Shown here one piece after another: positions 17,039-26,374 of a DNA stretch of 64,000 bases (its first letter is position 1; the number at the start of each line of letters is the position of its first letter). The stretch comes from Neobacillus jeddahensis (lineage in GTDB: Bacteria > Bacillota > Bacilli > Bacillales > Cytobacillaceae), in contig NZ_CCAS010000012.1 in NCBI RefSeq assembly GCF_000612625.1, forward strand, positions 34,785 to 98,784, given 5' to 3'. The position numbers and the translations under genes were made by a program. Below the pieces are notes generated by a model that searched no databases, was not told the DNA's origin, and saw nothing but the letters and a program-made list of their open reading frames with translations.

Positions 17039-17174
17039 ATGGGGCCAGAAACTACGGTAGAAGTAGAGGTGTTCTACGTAGACTTTTAGCAAGCACACGG
17101 GCAAAAAAGTAGAAGACATGGTCTACAAAATGCCACTTTGAGCACCATGAAAATGAGAAAATCATCTAAAGGGG

Positions 17175-17203
17175 TTGTCAAAGGGGGAATTGTCAGTTAT
17201 AGT
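17175..17203 (+). promoter_or_regulatory. promoter of the ribonucleotide reductase operon
   Basis: TTGTCA (17175-17180), 17 bases, TATAGT (17198-17203). The predicted start near 17210 leads straight into the cobalamin aptamer. Confidence 0.6.
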
Positions 17204-17247
17204 TGAAAATACAATATTTAGTATTGATGATTAGAAAACAACACTAA

Positions 17248-17416
17248 ATATAGATATTAACCAGTGAAAATGGTGTCTGAAGAGACGTAAAAGGGAATCT
17301 GGTGTAAATCCAGAACTGTACCCGCAACTGTAAATGCTGACGAAATAAGCAGAACCACTGTCTTTGGATGGGAAGGGCTTAGAGTAGGTAAAGGCATAAG
17401 TCAGGAAACCTGCCAT
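17248..17416 (+). promoter_or_regulatory. adenosylcobalamin riboswitch
   Basis: The class elements appear in order: a GGTG-containing 5' strand (17272), AAAAGGGAA, the paired CTGG/CCAG with a GTGTAAAT loop, ACTGTACCCGCAACTGTAA, and the B12 box AAGTCAGGAAACCTGCC (17398-17414). This matches the AdoCbl aptamer. A terminator follows at 17521, so control is by transcription termination when cobalamin is bound. Confidence 0.93.
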
Positions 17417-17520
17417 TTTTATAGCGTATGATCTTCTTCGGGAGTTGGGAGGATATAACGGGGGAATTCTGTCGATTACAGTGATTTTCACTGCTTTTAT
17501 GACGTTACCACGTTTATCAA

Positions 17521-17546
17521 ACCCATCTTCTGAGATGGGTTTTTTG
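17521..17546 (+). terminator. riboswitch-controlled terminator before the reductase operon
   Basis: ACCCATCT/AGATGGGT with a four-base loop followed by six T. It lies 60 bases before the first gene and about 105 bases after the B12 box, placing it as the expression platform. Confidence 0.85.
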
Positions 17547-17605
17547 TCGTTCAAAGAACAAACTTACCCAAATTTTTAAAATACGGTAAACGGGGAGACA
17601 GAGAG

Positions 17606-19888
17606 ATGAGCGTAAACCTAGATTCAGAGATGAGTTCAGTACATAAAGCGATCAAAAGTGCGGCCGAATCCTATAACCTGGACACCGTACAAATGCTAGA
17701 AAAGGTAGCCAGATTAGAGGAAGCCGCCCAATATGAACAATCACTTCTGTATGCTTTACATCAAATTTCAATGGAGGAACCAAATTGGACCTTCCTAGCA
17801 GCACAACTATATGTAGACGAACTATATCGCCAGGTCGCCGAAACGAGAGGTTATCCGCACGATAAAAAGTATCAAGACTTCTATTCCTTGATAACCACAT
17901 TAACAAGGAGGGGGATCTACTCCGAAGAGCTAATACAAGCTTATACAAAAGAAGAAATTGAAAGCCTTGGGGCAGAAATCGCGCCGGAGCGCGACCAATT
18001 TTTCCAATATATTGGTCTCTTTTTATTAGCGGATCGGTACTTAACGAGGGACTACGAGGGGAACCTGTATGAGCTGCCGCAGGAACGATTTATGATTATC
18101 GCGATGACGTTAATGCAGAATGAAGAGCGGACGAGGCGTTTAAAGTATGTAAAAGAAGCGTATTGGGCGTTAAGTCATTTGTATATGACTGTTGCGACTC
18201 CGACCCTATCGAATGCCGGGAAAAGTGTCGGTCAGCTTTCGTCTTGTTTTATTGATACCGTTGAAGATTCCTTAGACGGGATTTACTTAAATAATTGGGA
18301 TACGGCTAGATTGAGTAAGGACGGCGGGGGAGTTGGCATCTATCTCGGAAAAGTCCGTGCCCTCGGCTCTGATATCAAGAGGTTCAAAGGAAATTCATCC
18401 GGGGTCGTTCCGTGGATCCGCCTCATTAACGACACGGCCGTGAGTGTTGATCAGTTGGGACAAAGACAAGGAGCCGTAGCCGTTTATTTAGATATTTTTC
18501 ATAAAGACATCATGAATGGCTTTTTGGATGTAAAAACAAATAACGGGGACGAGCGACGGAAGGCCCATGATATCTTTACCGGGGTTTCCATCCCCGATCT
18601 GTTTATGGAAAGGCTGGAAGAGGTCGATGAAAATGGTCGAAGTGTAGGCGAGTGGCATACTTTCTGTCCCCATCAAGTCAAACAGCTTATGGGGTGGAAG
18701 GATGAGCAGGGCGTCGAATTGGGGATGGAGGATTTCTATGATGAATACGACGAAAAGTTTTTCACGGAAAAATATCTGGAAGCCGTCGCTCATCCGCTCC
18801 TTCCACGGAAAACGTACCGGGCTATGGATATTATGGCGAGGGTGATGATTTCACAATTAGAAACGGGAACCCCGTTTATGTTTTATCGAGATGAGGTCAA
18901 TCGGCAAAATCCGAACAAGCATGTCAGAGGCAAAGGGCGGACGGCCATATTTTGCAGTAATTTGTGCACGGAAATTACGCAAAACATGTCGGCTACGACA
19001 ATTATCAAGGAGTATCAGGATGTGGAGGGCAATTTAGTTATCGTCCGTAAACCAGGTGATTTTGTCGTTTGCAATCTATCGTCCATTAATCTAGCGAAAA
19101 CGGTACGAGACAATGTCCTTGAACGGCTGATTCCAATCCAAATGAGAATGCTCGATAATGTCATTGATCTGAATTCGATCACGGTCGGACAAGCCGCTGT
19201 CACGAATAAAAAATACCGGGCTGTCGGTCTGGGGACGTTTGGCTGGCATCATCTCTTGGCGAGAGAGGAAATTTACTGGGAATCAGCGGAGGCGGTTTCG
19301 TATGCGGATCGATTATACGAGGACATTGCTTACTATACGATTCGCTCCTCGATGGAACTAGCGAAGGAAAAAGGGTCATACAGTCAATTTGCTGGATCCG
19401 AATGGCAAACCGGGGACTATTTTACGCGGAAGGGGTACAACAGCGAGCGTTGGAATAAGCTTGCAAATGAAATTAGTGCTTATGGTGTGCGAAATGGCTG
19501 GATGATGGCGATCGCCCCGAACTCGTCGACGGCCAAGATTGGTGGGTCTACTGATGGAATTGATCCGTTGTATGCGGTCGAATACGCAGAGGAAAAGAAG
19601 AACTTTAAGTTCAAGGTAACGGCCCCTGATTTGGATCATCGAACCTATAATTATTACCGGCGCACACGGCATGTCCTCGATCAGCTCTGGAGTATTCGGC
19701 AAAATGCCGCCCGCCAGCGCCATATTGATCAATCGATTAGCTTTAACCTCTATGTCCGTCATGATATAAAAGCGAAGGATTTATTACAGCTTCATCTCGA
19801 GGCATGGAGGCTGGGCTTGAAGACGAGCTATTACGTCCGCAGCACCTCTCAATCTGAGCTGGCAGAATGTGAAGCTTGTCATAGTTAG
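17606..19888 (+). CDS. class I ribonucleoside-diphosphate reductase, alpha subunit
   Basis: 760 residues; reduces ribonucleoside diphosphates using a radical supplied by the beta subunit. Active-site parts are all visible: the redox pair C214 (QLSSCF) and C489 (VVCNLSS), the N452/C454/E456 triad (SNLCTEI), the phosphate loop APNSSTAK, the radical-relay Y742-Y743 (KTSYYVRS), and the C-terminal reducing pair C755/C758 (CEAC). The N-terminal region lacks the usual KRDG start of an ATP cone and looks shortened, so dATP feedback may be weak or absent (inference). GGGGAGA precedes the ATG. The gene leads an operon under an AdoCbl riboswitch. I leave open whether it is best called NrdA or NrdE. Confidence 0.92.
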   Translation: MSVNLDSEMSSVHKAIKSAAESYNLDTVQMLEKVARLEEAAQYEQSLLYALHQISMEEPNWTFLAAQLYVDELYRQVAETRGYPHDKKYQDFYSLITTLTRRGIYSEELIQAYTKEEIESLGAEIAPERDQFFQYIGLFLLADRYLTRDYEGNLYELPQERFMIIAMTLMQNEERTRRLKYVKEAYWALSHLYMTVATPTLSNAGKSVGQLSSCFIDTVEDSLDGIYLNNWDTARLSKDGGGVGIYLGKVRALGSDIKRFKGNSSGVVPWIRLINDTAVSVDQLGQRQGAVAVYLDIFHKDIMNGFLDVKTNNGDERRKAHDIFTGVSIPDLFMERLEEVDENGRSVGEWHTFCPHQVKQLMGWKDEQGVELGMEDFYDEYDEKFFTEKYLEAVAHPLLPRKTYRAMDIMARVMISQLETGTPFMFYRDEVNRQNPNKHVRGKGRTAIFCSNLCTEITQNMSATTIIKEYQDVEGNLVIVRKPGDFVVCNLSSINLAKTVRDNVLERLIPIQMRMLDNVIDLNSITVGQAAVTNKKYRAVGLGTFGWHHLLAREEIYWESAEAVSYADRLYEDIAYYTIRSSMELAKEKGSYSQFAGSEWQTGDYFTRKGYNSERWNKLANEISAYGVRNGWMMAIAPNSSTAKIGGSTDGIDPLYAVEYAEEKKNFKFKVTAPDLDHRTYNYYRRTRHVLDQLWSIRQNAARQRHIDQSISFNLYVRHDIKAKDLLQLHLEAWRLGLKTSYYVRSTSQSELAECEACHS

Positions 19889-19918
19889 AAAAAATAAACG
19901 AATAGGAGGCTGTAAACG

Positions 19919-20962
19919 ATGATTGATTCACCATTAATGAAAATAAAGCTACTTACCCCTGAGTATCCAAATAAATCAACAGGGATTATCAATGGGAAGT
20001 CCTCGGGGTTGCTTAACTGGAATGACATTGCCTACCCACAGATGTATGAGTTGTATCAAACTCTATTAGCGAATTTTTGGAAGGCGCAGGAAATCAATAT
20101 GCAGGATGATATTAAACAATGGGATACCCTTAGTGAACAGGAAAAGGATGTGTTCCTGCGGATTAACACCCAGCTGGCATCACTCGATAGCCTGCAAACG
20201 CCGACGATGTACCAGGTCATGGACTATGTAACAGACTCTAGCTTTAAGGCGATCTTTGCCGTGATTGCCCAACAAGAAGCCGTTCATAATGAATCATATT
20301 CCTATTTGTTAAGCTCGCTTATTCCGTTAGCGGAGCAAACTGCGCGCTTTAATCAGGCGAAACTGGACCCAATCGTTCGGAAGCGAAATGAACTCATTTT
20401 AGTGGCTTATGAGGAATTCCGACAGGCCCCTACACCACAAACGCTCTTTCGCTTAGCAGTGAATTCTATTAATCTCGAAGGCATTTATTTTTATGCAGGC
20501 TTTGCTTTTTTCTATCATTTAGCAAGGCAGCAGAAAATGCTAAAAACAAGCACGATGATTAGTTATATTCAACGGGATGAAATGCAGCACGCCTATTTTA
20601 TGGCACAATTTATTCGCATTCTGCTAACGGAAAATCCAGCGCTCCATACGGACGAAAATATCGCCTATATTTACCGAATGATTAGCGAGGCGGTCGAGCT
20701 GGAAAAGGAATGGGCTCAGTATATTTTAGCGGATATCAAGGGAATCGATTTAACGGAATTTTCAGCGTACCTTGAATACCTTGCTAACAAACGCTTACGC
20801 CAGCTCGGTCTGAAGAATTTATATGAGGAACGAACGAATCCGATGCCGTGGATTCATGTGTTTAGTGATGAGATGATGAATGAGACGAAGTCGGATTTCT
20901 TTGAGCAAAAATCACGAACGTATACGAAGGTCTCCCAGTCGAATGGATTTGACGAGTTATAA
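19919..20962 (+). CDS. class I ribonucleoside-diphosphate reductase, beta subunit
   Basis: 347 residues, a ferritin-like helical protein that carries the dinuclear metal site and tyrosyl radical. Ligands are in the expected places: D90, E120, H123, E187, E221 and H224 (QQEAVH and RDEMQH motifs). The radical Tyr is Y127, four residues after H123 as in E. coli NrdB. The 34-residue gap between E187 and E221 equals that of the E. coli protein. AGGAGG precedes the ATG. It is 30 bases after the alpha gene and one base before the flavodoxin gene. Confidence 0.92.
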   Translation: MIDSPLMKIKLLTPEYPNKSTGIINGKSSGLLNWNDIAYPQMYELYQTLLANFWKAQEINMQDDIKQWDTLSEQEKDVFLRINTQLASLDSLQTPTMYQVMDYVTDSSFKAIFAVIAQQEAVHNESYSYLLSSLIPLAEQTARFNQAKLDPIVRKRNELILVAYEEFRQAPTPQTLFRLAVNSINLEGIYFYAGFAFFYHLARQQKMLKTSTMISYIQRDEMQHAYFMAQFIRILLTENPALHTDENIAYIYRMISEAVELEKEWAQYILADIKGIDLTEFSAYLEYLANKRLRQLGLKNLYEERTNPMPWIHVFSDEMMNETKSDFFEQKSRTYTKVSQSNGFDEL

Positions 20963-20963
20963 A

Positions 20964-21428
20964 ATGAAAGTGGCGATTGTGTATACATCGGTTACCGGGA
21001 ATACGTTAGATTTGGCGCAAGAGCTGTATCGGCTCTTCCTTCGTCAAACAGTCGACATAGTTCTGTACCAAATTGTTGACTTTCCCCTTTCACAGCTACG
21101 ATCATTAGATGGAGTTGTAATTGGGTCGTATACCTGGGGGAGTGGGGAAATCCCCAGGGAAATGTGGGGGCTCTATGACGAAATTGCATCACTAGATAGG
21201 CACGATTGGGTTAGCGCGGTGTTTGGAACGGGTGACAGCTTGTATCCCAACTATTGTGGAGCCGTCGATCGGTTTCGCGATATGTTATATGTGCATACAA
21301 ATTTAGCTGCAACACTGAAGGTCGAATTGGCTCCACAAATCCAAGATGGCCCACGCTGTCAGAGGTTTGTGGAGTCTGTGATAAGGCGGGTGGGAAAGAT
21401 CTCATTTGAAAAAAGCCATAGCGAGTAA
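20964..21428 (+). CDS. flavodoxin/NrdI-like protein of the reductase operon
   Basis: 154 residues with a flavodoxin fold: FMN phosphate loop SVTGNT after the first strand, GSYTWGSGEIP and FGTGDSLYPNYCGAVD loops around the isoalloxazine. The third position in a class I reductase operon suggests the NrdI role, delivering oxidant to the beta subunit's metal site, but the sequence looks as much like an ordinary flavodoxin. Start at ATG 20964, one base after the beta stop; longer upstream frames run into the beta gene. Confidence 0.8.
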   Translation: MKVAIVYTSVTGNTLDLAQELYRLFLRQTVDIVLYQIVDFPLSQLRSLDGVVIGSYTWGSGEIPREMWGLYDEIASLDRHDWVSAVFGTGDSLYPNYCGAVDRFRDMLYVHTNLAATLKVELAPQIQDGPRCQRFVESVIRRVGKISFEKSHSE

Positions 21429-21527
21429 ATGAAGACCCAACCAACGCTGGCAACTCAGAAAAAAGTCCTGTATGTCCGAAATGAAGAATAAATATCATGA
21501 CTATCGAAAGCCGCTTGTAAAAAAGGA

Positions 21528-22022
21528 TTAACTGCTCAGTCTTTCCGCACGCTTAATAAATTGATAATAAAGCCCTGTTGTCGTTTGGACCACTAAAAAT
21601 ACAGCTACAGAATAGGGAAGCTGATAGCCATTTTGATAATGGGTGACGCCCATCCAGCCAGATAGTTTCTCCATTATGAGTCCGACCATCGTCCAGCCCA
21701 ACACGTAAAAGAGAAAGGTCTTTTTATGAATCTGGAACCGTTCGTAAAAATATACAAAAAAGTAGCCGAATGTAGCAAATAAAAGATAGGTCAGCAGATC
21801 GAACCATTCGTATTGGTTCGAGTCGTTTACCCTATAAAAATCAAGCAGACCCCCGCCAATGGTAAAGTCAAACAAGGTAGCATTGGTAAAACCCCAAAGG
21901 AGAAATAAAAGAGCGATTTTGCGTGGTAGTTTTTTGGGTAGCAGGAAGAGCGCCCCATAGGCAATCACGAGCATGATGACAATATAGATTTCATTTTTAT
22001 CAAACTGTTCCCAGAGAATCAT
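21528..22022 (-). CDS. CBO0543-type membrane protein (cassette A, second gene)
   Basis: 164 residues with five hydrophobic segments, resembling the CBO0543 family of uncharacterised Firmicute membrane proteins. Landmarks are LPKKLPRKIALLFLLWG, EWFDLLTYLLFATFGYFFVYFYER and VVQTTTGLYYQF. It overlaps the upstream gene of the pair by four bases. A related protein is encoded at 26375-26875 in the second cassette (shared FDL.TYLLYA..(S/G)YFF.YFY.R pattern). Function unknown. Confidence 0.7.
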   Translation of the reverse strand: MILWEQFDKNEIYIVIMLVIAYGALFLLPKKLPRKIALLFLLWGFTNATLFDFTIGGGLLDFYRVNDSNQYEWFDLLTYLLFATFGYFFVYFYERFQIHKKTFLFYVLGWTMVGLIMEKLSGWMGVTHYQNGYQLPYSVAVFLVVQTTTGLYYQFIKRAERLSS

Positions 22023-22471
22023 GTCGGGTTCACCACATCTTTCGTGACTTGTTTAAATCCACGTAGGGAAAAGAGGGCGACAAGAGCGAGCAGAAGATAG
22101 TAAAGTACATCATAGCCAAAATTCCATTTTGTGTACGTTAAGATATGGAAGGAGGTAGTCAACAAGCTCATTCCCATCATCATCACCACGGTAGAAACAA
22201 TAAATATGAATTGGTGAAAAAGATTCATCAGTATCAATACGATCATCGGCATGATGATACTTCGGTTGAGTAAGAATGCAGTGTAATCGAGGGGTTTCCT
22301 GGATACATGGATCGCTTTCATCTCTTCAACATTGATCCAAGATACGTTAATAATGATGACCAGCAAAAGCAAGAAGATAAAGGTATTTTCCACGGGCGAA
22401 AGCCTTTTAGGAATAATGATAAAGATTCCTGTAAGTAACCATGCTAATAAGAAAAAAAGTGCAAATCCCAT
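22019..22471 (-). CDS. small membrane protein (cassette A, first gene)
   Basis: 150 residues, five hydrophobic segments, one conserved-looking IPKRLSPVEN loop. ATG has CGGAGG five bases upstream. It overlaps the next gene (ATGA) and must be translated with it. The equivalent position in the second cassette is filled by a protein of similar size (25901-26371). Function unknown. Confidence 0.65.
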   Translation of the reverse strand: MGFALFFLLAWLLTGIFIIIPKRLSPVENTFIFLLLLVIIINVSWINVEEMKAIHVSRKPLDYTAFLLNRSIIMPMIVLILMNLFHQFIFIVSTVVMMMGMSLLTTSFHILTYTKWNFGYDVLYYLLLALVALFSLRGFKQVTKDVVNPT

Positions 22472-22607
22472 ATAAGCCTCCGAATCTGATTCCCATCGTT
22501 TTGAGGATTAGTATGGACAGTATTCGAAAATAAATTCCCCTTAAGGTAGCATTTAAAAACTCAGCTTTTCATCGCTTCCATCACGATAGGAATGTGAAAC
22601 TCTTGCA

Positions 22608-24005
22608 TCAAAGGGGAATGTGGACCTGATCAATCAGCCGGCGGATTCCTTGCAAAATTTGTTCCTCATTGGAGTAAGAATAACTTAACCTGAGCCAGGA
22701 GGAGGTTTGCTTCAATGGATCACAAATCTGTCCGGGTACAAAGGAAATCGATTGCTGCAGGCTCTTGGCTAAAAGTTCTTCTGTCGAGACATGGCTTGGC
22801 AGCTGCACCCATAAATTCAAACCTCCGTTTGGACTGGTCCAGCGCCAATCAGTAGCACCTAGTACTCTTTCCATAAGCTCCTTTCGTATTTGCAAAGCAA
22901 TCCGGAGCTTTTCGATGTGCTGCTGGACCCGCGCTGATGCGAAATAATGAAGGAAAATCTTTTGATTGAGCAGGGGTGAGCCGTTATCTGCCAATGATTT
23001 CACTGCCAGGAGAGATTTTATCAGGGAGGTGTGCCCCATCATTACGGCAATCCGCAATCCAGGCGAGATATATTTGCAAAAACTTCTGAGATAAATGACT
23101 GTTCCAGACGTATCGTATGTGTAGATCGGCGGTGGTGGCTCCTGATCAAAATAAATATCGTGATAGGCATCGTCCTCGATTAATAGACAGCGATATTGCT
23201 CAGCTAATTGAACGAGTTGCTTCCTTTGCGCCGCTGAGACCGTATAGCCGGTTGGATTATGGAAGGTTGGATTCAGATAGAAGAGGCGCGGTTTATGTGT
23301 TTTCATCATGAATTCAACCTGGTCCAAATCGTACCCGTCGGGATGGATATCGACCGTCACAATATTGGCCCCCTGGGCTCGAAAAATATCAATTGCGGCA
23401 CTATAGCTCGGCCGTTCCAATAGGATCGTGTCTCTAGCTTTGACAAAGGCTTGGGCTACAAGGTGAATGGCCTGGGTAGAACCGGTCGTAATCAACAGGT
23501 TTTCTGCTGGTGTGATGGTTTTATAGTGGTGAACAAAGTAGTGAGCTAGTGTTTCCCGGAGCTCCCCATCGCCTTGAATCGTTGAGTAGGTAGAGAGGAC
23601 TTTCGAGTATAGATCAAACACCTTCTTTACATAGTCTGATAAATAGCGATTCGGCAACAAATTGGGATCAATTAACGCCTGGGAAAAGTCATAGGAAACG
23701 GGAATCTGATGAATTTCTGACAAGTGATTTTTTTGCACATAGGCGGAAATAATCGGGTTATCAAGGTTTTCAAAATTACTCTTTGCTCTAGAATGAACAT
23801 AATAGCCGGATTTATCCTTGGCATAAATCTTGTTTTCCTGTTTGAGAAGCTGATAAGCCTTGAGGACCGTTAACCGATGAACGCTCATATCGGCGGCTAA
23901 ATTCCTGATGGATGGAAGCTTCTCGTCTTCGCGCCATTCATTGAGTTCGATCCGGTGTAATACATAATCATAAACTTGCTTAAATAGGTAATCACCATTC
24001 GTCAT
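22608..24005 (-). CDS. MocR-type PLP-dependent GntR regulator
   Basis: 465 residues. An N-terminal GntR winged HTH (PSIRNLAADMSVHRLTVLKAYQLLK) is joined to a class I aminotransferase fold: TTGSTQAIHLVAQAF, NPTFHNPTGY, the EDDAYHDIYF strand, and the PLP lysine in SFCKYISPGLRI. MocR proteins use PLP chemistry to sense a metabolite and usually control a divergent transporter or vitamin B6 gene. The ATG at 24005 has GGAGG seven bases upstream. It is divergent from the EamA transporter, an arrangement I recall for B. subtilis ycxD/ycxC. Confidence 0.88.
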   Translation of the reverse strand: MTNGDYLFKQVYDYVLHRIELNEWREDEKLPSIRNLAADMSVHRLTVLKAYQLLKQENKIYAKDKSGYYVHSRAKSNFENLDNPIISAYVQKNHLSEIHQIPVSYDFSQALIDPNLLPNRYLSDYVKKVFDLYSKVLSTYSTIQGDGELRETLAHYFVHHYKTITPAENLLITTGSTQAIHLVAQAFVKARDTILLERPSYSAAIDIFRAQGANIVTVDIHPDGYDLDQVEFMMKTHKPRLFYLNPTFHNPTGYTVSAAQRKQLVQLAEQYRCLLIEDDAYHDIYFDQEPPPPIYTYDTSGTVIYLRSFCKYISPGLRIAVMMGHTSLIKSLLAVKSLADNGSPLLNQKIFLHYFASARVQQHIEKLRIALQIRKELMERVLGATDWRWTSPNGGLNLWVQLPSHVSTEELLAKSLQQSISFVPGQICDPLKQTSSWLRLSYSYSNEEQILQGIRRLIDQVHIPL

Positions 24006-24055
24006 GTTCGTTCCTCCCACTTTTCTTTGATTTTACCATGATTTGCCTCTTTCTG

Positions 24056-24083
24056 GTCTATTTATCGTGATCTGTTCTATTCA
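24056..24083 (+). promoter_or_regulatory. candidate MocR operator direct repeats
   Basis: Direct repeats GTCTATTTA (24056-24064) and TTCTATTCA (24075-24083) are 19 bases apart, about two helical turns. They lie just upstream of a TATAAT (24092-24097) that has no good -35, as expected for an activator-dependent promoter of the EamA gene. Confidence 0.5.
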
Positions 24084-24118
24084 CGTCCCTCTATAATGGA
24101 GCAAAAGGGGGAATAGTA

Positions 24119-25036
24119 ATGATCATCGTGGGTTATTTGTTTATGTGTGTTATTTTTGGAACGACATTCCTTGCGATAAAGGTAGGAGTCGATGCAGGAG
24201 CGGCGCCTTTTTTTTCAGCTGGAATGCGCTTCTTCATGGCAGGATTGGTTCTATTTGTCATGATGGTTTGGCAAAAAAAGGCGAAGATCGGGTTGCTTTT
24301 TCGCAAGGAAATACTTTTAACGGGGATTGGCTTAACTTTTGGGACGTTTTCAACCCTTTATTGGGCAGAGCAATACGTGTCGTCAGGGACTGCAGCGGTC
24401 TTATCGGCAACTGGACCGATGCTCATTTTACTCATTCAGACGTTCATATTAAAAATAAAAGCGACGCTGTCATCCTTTATCGGCTGTCTAGTGGGAATGG
24501 TGGGCGTTTTTCTGCTGATTTTACCGAGCCTTCATGCGCAGGTGAATGGGTATTGGGTGTTGGGGTGTCTCGTGATTATGGGGGGAACAGCATTTTATGC
24601 TTCGGGAACGTTGTATTCTAAACAAGTGATCAAAAAATTCCCGACGACATCACCGATTGCCTTAAATGCGGCTCAAATGATGCATGGGGGCATTTTGTTG
24701 TTTCTTTTATCTATGCTGACCGAGAAGGTACAGCTGAGTATTCTGCTCCAACCGATGGCAATGGGTTCATTACTGTATTTAATTATCTTTGGCTCGATGG
24801 TGGGTCACAGTCTTTATTATTGGCTTGTTTCGAAAACGAATCCAGTGTTTCCAGCGACGTGGCTGTTTGTGTCACCGATTCTCGCATTATCGCTGGGCGT
24901 GATGATCTATCATGAATATCTCTCCTGGTTATCAGGGCTCGGTGCGTTTACGATTGTTCTTGGAACGATTATTGTCCATATGGAGGCATTAAAAGGCCTA
25001 AACTGGAGGCGCTTGTCGCTTTCACAGGATAGATAG
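24119..25036 (+). CDS. EamA-family (DMT) transporter
   Basis: 305 residues, ten hydrophobic segments in two EamA repeats. Markers are GTTFLAIKVGVDAGAAPFF near the start, YWAEQYVSSGTAAVLSATGP at the end of the first repeat and VFPATWLFVSPILAL in the second. Such proteins export amino acids or other metabolites. Regulation by the divergent MocR protein is likely from the shared control region. A good ribosome-binding site (AAGGGGG) precedes the ATG. Confidence 0.85.
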   Translation: MIIVGYLFMCVIFGTTFLAIKVGVDAGAAPFFSAGMRFFMAGLVLFVMMVWQKKAKIGLLFRKEILLTGIGLTFGTFSTLYWAEQYVSSGTAAVLSATGPMLILLIQTFILKIKATLSSFIGCLVGMVGVFLLILPSLHAQVNGYWVLGCLVIMGGTAFYASGTLYSKQVIKKFPTTSPIALNAAQMMHGGILLFLLSMLTEKVQLSILLQPMAMGSLLYLIIFGSMVGHSLYYWLVSKTNPVFPATWLFVSPILALSLGVMIYHEYLSWLSGLGAFTIVLGTIIVHMEALKGLNWRRLSLSQDR

Positions 25037-25067
25037 ATTTTTATATCCTTCCATAGGACTGAAAAAA

Positions 25068-25688
25068 TTAGAGCTTTTCGGCAATTTTTTGGATAATGGC
25101 TTCATAATAGGAGAGTTGGTGGGGGACAAATCGATCCCTGCCCACTTCTTGATCGATGACACACTTTTCACCGTCAGGCTTAATTTCATAACCAAAGACG
25201 CGCACTGTTTCTCTTTTTCCACGCCAAAGGTCACGGAAATGAGGGAACTCGACCTTGATCATTCCGGACACTTCTTCTTCTTGAAGGCTGAAACCATCTA
25301 GTTCCTGCTCACATCTATATAAAAATAAGTGAGCCATTTCATTATCTATTAACTGTTCTTCGCTCACGCAGTAGTCAAACTGCCCTAATGACACTAACTC
25401 CTCAAAGGAAACATCAATGCCCAGTTCCTCGCCGATTTCGCGAACGCCATCCCGTACTGTTTCGTGCGCCAATAAATGTCCGGCAGCGGTAATATCAAAC
25501 AGGTTCCCGTGCTCTTTTTTTCGCGGACTGCGCAGTTGCAGATAGAGGTAGACAGCATCCTTATCATGATGAACAAACCAGCAATGAAAGGATTCATGCC
25601 ATAAGCCCTTCTGATGAACCTCGGCACGACTAGCCACACCGATCTCGTTCCGATTCTGATCAAATATTTTTAATAACTCCTCGTCCAT
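25068..25688 (-). CDS. Nudix hydrolase (IPP-isomerase-like subgroup)
   Basis: 206 residues. A complete Nudix box, GHLLAHETVRDGVREIGEEL, follows a strand-rich N-terminal segment containing HESFHCWFVH, typical of the Nudix subgroup related to isopentenyl-diphosphate isomerase. Substrate unknown. ATG preceded by GGAGTGAG. Converges on the EamA gene. Confidence 0.82.
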   Translation of the reverse strand: MDEELLKIFDQNRNEIGVASRAEVHQKGLWHESFHCWFVHHDKDAVYLYLQLRSPRKKEHGNLFDITAAGHLLAHETVRDGVREIGEELGIDVSFEELVSLGQFDYCVSEEQLIDNEMAHLFLYRCEQELDGFSLQEEEVSGMIKVEFPHFRDLWRGKRETVRVFGYEIKPDGEKCVIDQEVGRDRFVPHQLSYYEAIIQKIAEKL

Positions 25689-25900
25689 GTGTTCTCACTC
25701 CTTACAGCATTATATGTAAATACATAGAATTTCTATGTATATTGATAGACTATATGATTGAGAGAGAAAATTCAACCGTAAACTGAAAATAATTGTAAAA
25801 AACTAGTGCTTGAAATAATGTGGAGGAGTAAATTCCCTCTTTTTAACCAATCCTATGAGTTAAGGTTAATACTGTAATTGTAATAGGGGGAAATTGGACG

Positions 25901-26371
25901 TTGAAGCTCTCCATTATTGTGGGTCTAGCACTTGTATTGCTCATTTCCTTATTGATCAAGAGAGAGAAGCGTAACCTGCTGGAAAACCTTTTTATTATGA
26001 TGATCGCGGAATTTTTGGTTACCGGCTATATTGGAGTATTTTATATTAATTTAGAAATTTGGTCAGTGGCCGACCGAATCGACTTGTTTATTATTTTTCG
26101 TTTCTATGAAGTGATAATCGTGCCATTTATCTGGTTTTGGTATGTCAATCTCCTTCAGAATGTCGAGGCACTTGGGTTGAAAGTGCTCCTTTCCTGTGTA
26201 TTTGTCGCGATTCAAAGCGGTGTAGAGCAATGGATGGGGGTATGGAAGGTGATTCTCTATCAGGATTGGCAGCTGTGGCAGACGGTCCTCCTCCAAATCA
26301 TGATGCTGCTGATCCTTCATATGGGCTTGCATTGGTATCGCTCCATTTTGCGAAAAGAAGGGATTTGGTAG
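25901..26371 (+). CDS. small membrane protein (cassette B, first gene)
   Basis: 156 residues with about five hydrophobic segments and an early KREKRNLLEN loop. TTG start after TAGGGGG. It is followed after three bases by a CBO0543-type protein, the same order as the pair at 22471-21528. This makes two copies of a two-gene membrane cassette in five kilobases. Function unknown. Confidence 0.6.
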   Translation: MKLSIIVGLALVLLISLLIKREKRNLLENLFIMMIAEFLVTGYIGVFYINLEIWSVADRIDLFIIFRFYEVIIVPFIWFWYVNLLQNVEALGLKVLLSCVFVAIQSGVEQWMGVWKVILYQDWQLWQTVLLQIMMLLILHMGLHWYRSILRKEGIW

Positions 26372-26374
26372 GGA

